From assembly GCA_016946835.1 (NCBI GenBank), contig JACVTC010000015.1, positions 1,298,501 to 1,362,500 of the forward strand: DNA of 64,000 nt, read 5' to 3'. Made by a program: the position numbers and the translations under genes. Shown here piece by piece: positions 57,505-64,000 of the stretch (positions are counted from its first letter, which is position 1; the number at the start of each line of letters is the position of its first letter). Below the pieces are notes generated by a model, which saw only the letters and a program-made list of their open reading frames with translations, was not told the DNA's origin and made no database searches. The stretch is from Neocallimastix lanati (nom. inval.) (taxonomy: Eukaryota > Neocallimastigomycota > Neocallimastigomycetes > Neocallimastigales > Neocallimastigaceae).

Positions 57505-58114
57505 GTAGTAGTAGTAGTAGTATTATTTAATTTTTTTTTTTTTTTTTTTTTTTTATTTTATTTTATTTTATTTATTTTATTTAATAGTAATTATAAAAAT
57601 GAATCCCCTCTATATCCATATTATTATTAATCATTATCCGTTCATTATTAATTTTAATGTTGAAAAACAAAACTTAAAAAAAAAAAAACATAGATATTAA
57701 TCTATTATATAATTTAATAGATAAATGGTATATATATATATATATATTTATATATAAAAAAGATTAAAAAATAAAATAAATTATAAATCATGAAAATAGT
57801 AAAAGTATTACGAAAAGAAAAATAAATAAATAAATAAATAAAAAATAGTATTATTATATAAGAAATTAAAGAAATTATTGATTATGAAAATAGTAAATAA
57901 AATATTATGAAAAAGTGAAATAAATCATGGTAATATTATTATTAAGAATAAATCATTATATATTTAATATTCATATTTATTTATTTAATTTATGAAAGAT
58001 CATGTTCCTTTTTTTTTTATTTTATTTTATTTTATTTTATTTTATTTTTTAATTTTTTTTATTTTTTTAATTTAAAATTTTTTTATTTTTTTTAATTTTT
58101 CTCTTCTTTCCATT
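53259..58114. other. 4.9 kb AT-rich spacer without genes
   Basis: It contains the upstream region of the GT2 gene and the downstream region of BUB1. Repeats: AATAAATAATAA array (54000-54130), a TTTATCTA array (55440-55520), AATATAAATAAATAT units (56330-56470), and a twice-repeated segment with TTTAATCTGCACTTTAATAA (56947, 57054). No ORF of protein-like composition on either strand. Confidence 0.6.
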
Positions 58115-59278
58115 TTAAAATTTATTCATGGCAATACATTGAGCTGAAAGTAATCGTAAATAACCATATAAGTGATATTGAGAGGAGTGGTCGTGTTGGG
58201 AAAGCCAAGTTTCAAATGAGTGTCGAATTTCACGAATTTCACGAATTTTTGGAAAACGTTGTTCATAATAGGTAGAAGGAGAAGAAGAAGAAGGAGAAGT
58301 GATGGATGCCGATGTCGGTGTGGATGTTGATGTCGGTGTAGATGTGGATGATAGAGTTGAAGTTAACAATGAAGAATAAGAATCTAAAGCTAAGGAAAGA
58401 TTAAGATGAGAACTATTTACGGTTTTGGCATTTAATAAAACATCAAAAAGTCGTTGCCAAAGTTCCTTTTGCCAATATCTTTTAAAGGTTTTTGAGATAC
58501 GAAGATGAGGTTTCTTTTTATTAAATGGAGATGATGAAGACGAAAGAGAAGGTGAAGAGGAAGAGGAATAGATGGAAGAAGAAATAACTTTTTGAGTAAG
58601 GTTTTCATGATCTTGATTAGAATAATCATAAATTGTATACGTCTCATTCTTTTGATGAGAACCATAATTATTATTTTCGGTAGTATTTTCGTTTTCGTTT
58701 TCGTCTTCGTTTTCTTCTTCTTCTTCTTCTTCTTCTTCAATTTTCATAGTTTCTTTAAAGAGAAGTGCATGAATTACTCCAGCAACACCATACCAATCAA
58801 TTTCATAAAGATAGGGTTGATGATGACGTATTTCCCAACAACAGACACTTTCTTGATATTTATCTTTCATGGTATCAGGGAAGGACCCGAGTCCTGATCT
58901 TGATTTTGATTCTGATTTTGATATTGATCTTGATATTGATCTTGATCTTGATCTTGATTCTGATTCTGATTCTGATATAGATTTGGGTTTTTGTCTAAAC
59001 CAAAGATTTCCTTTCTCTGTTGTAGTAACGATTGTGTTCGTGTTTGTGTTCGTGTTCGTGTTCGCGTTCGTAGTTGTAGTAGTATTAGGGGTTACAGCTG
59101 TATTATTATTAATATTTGTATTAGTGGAGGAGGAGGATGAGGAGGAGGAGGAGGAGATTTTAAGGAAATCTAATAAATCAATACTTTGACCAAAATCAAT
59201 TAACGTTAAACCATAATTATTCCATCCATGTTGACCTTCCGCAGTATATTGGGATGAACAGAATTTAAATTCTTTATA

Positions 59279-59320
<42 letters not shown>

Positions 59321-60611
59321 GTTGTTGTTGTTGTTGTTGTTATTCTTATCATTGAGAATGGATCCATAACTTTCCATTAATGGCATTTTCAACATGAAAT
59401 TCTCAATATTAATATCTGAATGAATAATATAATTTTGATGAAGCGTTTCTACTATCTTTAAAATTTCAATGGTATAGAATGTTACTAAAACTTCATGTAA
59501 TTCTCTGGATTCATTCAAACGATTATGAGAATTTAGGGTAGAAGAAAGAATATAGTGTTGTATTTTTTTTCTTGTTTCTAAATCTGAAACTTTTGGTGAA
59601 GAAGAAGAAAAAGAAAAAGAAGTTGAGGAAGAGGAGGAAGACGAGGTAGAATGATTTAATAAAGAAGAAATACTTTTAATACTATGATTTAATAAGGTAT
59701 CATAGCTCATGGTAATGGCATCAATACTACTAAGATCCGAATGAATATGAAATTGATAATTTAAAGCTGCCTCCGATAAACTTCCAAATTCACAATATTC
59801 CATAAGAATATGACAAGCATTCTTATATTTGTAAAGTTGTTTAACTTGAATAAAAGAAGTGTCCATTTGTTCTTTATATCGACAAACTCTTTGATGAAGC
59901 TTTTGTATATTGTAATATTCCATTGAATTAATCATGTTGTGTTGAATTTTTAAGGCAAGTTTAACTCTTTTAGGTATTATTGAAGTGGTAGTACTTGGTG
60001 GTAGACTTAATCTATTTTTATTACTATTAGAAGTAGAAGTAGAAGTAGAAGTAGTCGTCGTCAAAAAGATACTTCCATTTTTGTTCCTGCCGATGCTACG
60101 ATTACTATTACCAGCATTACTAACAATAGCTGATGATCCGCCAAATAATAATTCATCATCATCCAATGAATTTAATCCTACTAAATAAATATTTGAAAAT
60201 TGACCACGACCAATTACCTTCATGACTTTACATGAATTATTTTGGTAGAAAACAAAGGAAATACCTTTCTTAATTTCATCTTCCAAAAGAGTAGGGGAAG
60301 GATTTCTTACGGCATGACCGGTAGTTTCCGTATAATCTTCAATAATACATTTTAATTTTAAAAATTCGGGTCTGGTTGTATAATCAGCTATTCTATTATT
60401 CGTTTGAGTATTGTTATAGCTTTTATGATTATTAAAAATAGAATTCGTATTAAGTTCTTTCATAAGACTTTTGAAATATTCTTCCGAAATACGATTAAAA
60501 TTTTGATTAATATAAGGATTGAAAATTTCAATATCAAAGATAGTATATTTATTTTTAAGTAGGTCACTATTATTATAATTATTATTATTACTATGTTTAT
60601 TATTATTATAA

Positions 60612-60642
<31 letters not shown>

Positions 60643-60646
60643 TATA

Positions 60647-60693
<47 letters not shown>

Positions 60694-63163
60694 TACTTTT
60701 TTTGATACTATTACTTTTTTTGATATTATTACTATTATAATTATTATAATAATTTTTATAATTATTTGTATGATTGTTATTAATGGTGGTGGCGGTAGTA
60801 GTAATAGGAGTATCAGGAGAATATAATGAACTCATAATGGATGGCTTGGATCTTCTAACATCATTTTTGGCGTTAGCGGTGGTGGTGGTGGTGGTAGTAG
60901 TAAAACTATTCATAGTTAAATCTTTTTGATTAAAATTTAAATTTATTGATGAGTATCTTTCATCATTCTTATCATTAAGTAGAGTGGGATTATTATCGTT
61001 TTCACTGTTATTATTGTTAAAAGATCTTCTTATCGATGGGAATTTATTAATAATATCAATATTTGTATTTGTATTTGTATTTGTATCTATATTTGAATTT
61101 GGTGTTAAGGGAAATGGACTTGGATGTTGTGCTTGATTGACTTTTGAAGAAGGAATAGAATTTTGAATATCATAATCTTTATTTAAATTTGTTGAAGTTT
61201 TATAGGTTCTGTCACCTTGTTCCTCTTTGGTATCATAAGAAAAGATATCACTAACATTATTATTATTATTTTTATTATTATTATTATTATTATCATTATT
61301 ATTATTACTGTTATCATTATTGTTTTCATTATTGTTTTCATTATTGTTGTCATTATTGTTGTCATTATTGTTGTCATTATTATTATTATTTTTTCTTGAA
61401 TTAAAAATAGAATTCACCGTACTTCTCAATAGCTCATTCATTTCTGAATTACGAATCATATTGTCATGATCATCCACAGTTTTAATGGTTTCTCTAATAT
61501 GTTTAACATTTCTATCTAAATCATTTAATGAACTTTTTAAGTTATTAATGATAACTTCATCGCTAATTTCTTCCTCTTCTCTTTTATTTCTTTCCTCTCT
61601 TTCATTTCTATACTTTTTATTACTGATGATAATATCATTACTATTATAATTATTATTATCCTGTTTTCTACTATTTTTACTATGCATTGATGATAATCTA
61701 ATTCTGTTATGACTAAAAGAATATTTGGAGGGTAAAAAATCGGATACGGAATGAATTGATCCCACTTTATTTCGATTATTATTTTGATATACGGGTATAA
61801 CACTATCATCACTGATTAAATCAGAGGGCTGTGAATATTTTTTTATAGTATTATTATCAATATATATATAAGATGGCACTTCTTCCGAATATCGTAGATT
61901 ACGTTTTTTATCTAAAGTTAATTTTTTTTTATGAAAACATATATATATATATATAAAGATATATATATAAAGATTACATAAAAATAATATATATATATTT
62001 TAAGGTTTAATAATAATAATTGTATATAAATATATTTATAAATATTTATAAATTTAATAAAAAAATATAATAATAATAATAATATAATAAAATAAAAATA
62101 AAAATAAAAAAAAATAAAATAAAAAAAAAAAAATAAAATGTAAAAAAAAATAAAATGTAAAAAAATAAAAAATAATATATTTAATAATGATTAGAATTTT
62201 ATATATATATATATTAATACATAATTATAATAATATATTTATTTATTTATATATCTATTTACTTATATATTTATTTATTCATATTTATAATAATTATAAA
62301 TAATCACAAAAAAAAAAAAAAATAATAATAATAATAATAAAAATAAAAATAATAGAAAAAAAAATTTACCAAAATCTTCCCGTTTTGACCTATCCATTTC
62401 CATTGATTCATTATATCTTGAATCAATCGTGAATGTCAAATTTGTATTAAAAGATTTATCATAATTATTAAAAATATTTCTTCCGGATTTAACAATTGGT
62501 TTAACAGAGGCCATATGAAAATTAGAATTTTTATTACGAAGACGATTATTCTTAAAATTATTATTATTATTGATATTATTATTGGTATTAATATCATTAT
62601 TAATATCTATATTATTATTGGTATTTGTATGATTAGTAGTATTATTATTGGAATTAATTTTGATACTATTTGTATTATTGCTAGTATTGTTATTTGTACC
62701 AGTAGAAGCAGAAATATTCATAAACATTTCTTCAAACATATCATCATTATTTTCCTGATCAATTTCCATATCCACTTCTGATAAATATACTGAACTTTGA
62801 TCCAACGTATGATTCGTATTTATGGAATAACCATTAATTAAGGCATGTAATTCTTCAAATGAAATAGGTTCACCTTTATACTCAAAAAGTTTACATTTTA
62901 AATAATTCCATTGATCATTTAATAAATATTTATATTGATGATCATATAAATATGATGATAATTTATGTGTACCAATTTTAATAATACTATCATCCTCATC
63001 CGATATAGTTTTATTAATAATTCTATTATTACTTTTAATTGTATTATCACTATTGTAATTATTATTATTACCAATTTCATCATCATCAACATCAACATCA
63101 TTATTATCATCATCATTATCATTATTATTATTATCATTATCATCATTATCATTATCATTATTA

Positions 63164-63216
<53 letters not shown>

Positions 63217-63540
63217 ATTAAATAAATTATTTTTGGTTGGGGGTCCCTCTATTATTTCAACATTATTTACAAAAATAGAATCATTTTTCATAACATGAAA
63301 AGATTCATCAAAATTCCGATGAATAGATTTCTGATTCAATTCTCTCTCAATGTCTTGTTCTATAATATCCAGATCTGAGAGATGAAATTCTTCTTCTTCC
63401 TCCTCTTCATTTGACAATTCATCCGTACTAAATTCATAATTATTTTTTAAATAATCTATTGAAGCATACTGTATTGAATCTTCAAAATCTAAATTTTTAA
63501 CTCTATCTTTTAATTCTATTATTTCATCATTTGTCTTCAT
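58115..63540 (-). CDS. BUB1: BUB1-type mitotic checkpoint kinase, two exons
   Basis: Exon 1 is 63540-62370 (ATG start) and exon 2 is 61911-58115. The intron begins GTAAAT and ends TTTAG, and joins in frame as ...REDF-D-KKRNLRYSEEV; total 1655 aa. Exon 1 has EPISFEELHAL (about residue 220), like the SFEE.RA motif of Bub1/BubR1/Mad3. The kinase starts near residue 955: GRGQFSNIYLV, Lys in LALKIQ, HSDINIENF (about 1221), DFGQSID (about 1297) and YLYEIDWYGVAGVIHALLF, all typical of BUB1. Poly-Asn and Ser/Thr inserts lengthen it, some inside the kinase. BUB1 acts at unattached kinetochores. The N-terminal TPR domain of the family is not seen; a further exon may lie upstream of 63540. Confidence 0.88.
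61912..62369 (-). other. BUB1 intron
   Basis: 458 bp, nearly all A/T, from GTAAAT to TTAACTTTAG. Phase 1: the G of exon 1 and AT of exon 2 form an Asp codon. Both flanking frames are open up to the junction. Confidence 0.75.
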
Positions 63541-63918
63541 AAATAAATAAAAATATTCATAATGATAAAAAAAAAAAATGAATAATAATTATTATAATAA
63601 TAATAAAATACAGATATTATATAGAATAGTGTTTAAATAATATTATAATATAAATATATATATATGATAATAATAAAATAATATATAATATATATATAAT
63701 GTTATAAAGATATTTCAAAATTTTATAATTTAATATAAATTAGTATTTGTAAAATAAAAAAAAAATTGTTCGTATGATTATATATGATATATATAGATAT
63801 ATAGGTATATAATGAAAAAAAACATAATAAGATAATAAGATATAATATATATTACATTATTTATGGTATCATTATTATGTATATTGTTATTATTTGTTGT
63901 GGTATCATTATTTATTAA

Positions 63919-64000
<82 letters not shown>
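63541..64000. other. Spacer ending in (ATT)n
   Basis: AT-rich, with an (ATT)n run from about 63919 to the window end. It would hold the BUB1 promoter or an earlier exon, but nothing is recognisable. Confidence 0.5.

Noticed and set aside
58432-58740. Lys/Thr-rich and Ile-rich frames opposite or overlapping BUB1
   Set aside because: Shifted or antisense readings of the Glu/Asn/Ser repeat codons of the BUB1 exon.

Overview
This window is most likely chromosomal DNA of an anaerobic gut fungus (Neocallimastigomycota). The best evidence is the gene at 35578-38883. It has a signal peptide followed at once by a Cys-rich, fungal-type (CBM10-like) dockerin, the module these fungi use to attach enzymes to their cellulosomes. 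Extremely AT-rich spacers, long A/T homopolymers, (AAT)n tracts, poly-Asn proteins and a large ankyrin gene fit the same lineage. I cannot name a genus.

Layout. 1-35300 is a retrotransposon graveyard. It holds gag-only elements, a Ty3/Gypsy gag-pol locus joined to a second decayed Gypsy pol (17469-23163, minus strand), and a structurally complete gag-only LTR element (23967-26508, minus strand). The last has same-length 371-bp LTRs, a tRNA-Pro-type primer-binding site, a polypurine tract and a nine-copy hairpin array in its leader. Many solo or broken LTRs occur as direct and inverted copies, with foldback elements and minisatellites. One tRNA-Ser(GCU) lies at 27913-27994.

35578-53258 is gene-bearing. 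It contains the dockerin enzyme, a broken ankyrin-repeat gene (39807-42731), an Asn-rich decayed region, a 110-bp LSU rRNA fragment, LINE, Copia and Gypsy scraps (45647-47260), a B-box/coiled-coil/SPRY protein (47824-49161), a decayed zinc transporter of the CDF family (50167-51617) and a secreted or membrane-anchored GT2-like glycosyltransferase (52311-53258, minus).

53259-58114 is geneless AT-rich spacer. 58115-63540 (minus) is a two-exon gene for a BUB1-type spindle-checkpoint kinase. I joined the exons across a 458-bp intron that restores the frame exactly. The window ends in an (ATT)n run.

The host genes do not form a pathway; each is a separate transcription unit. Functional calls come from motifs read by eye, and family limits and LTR ends are approximate where I say so.
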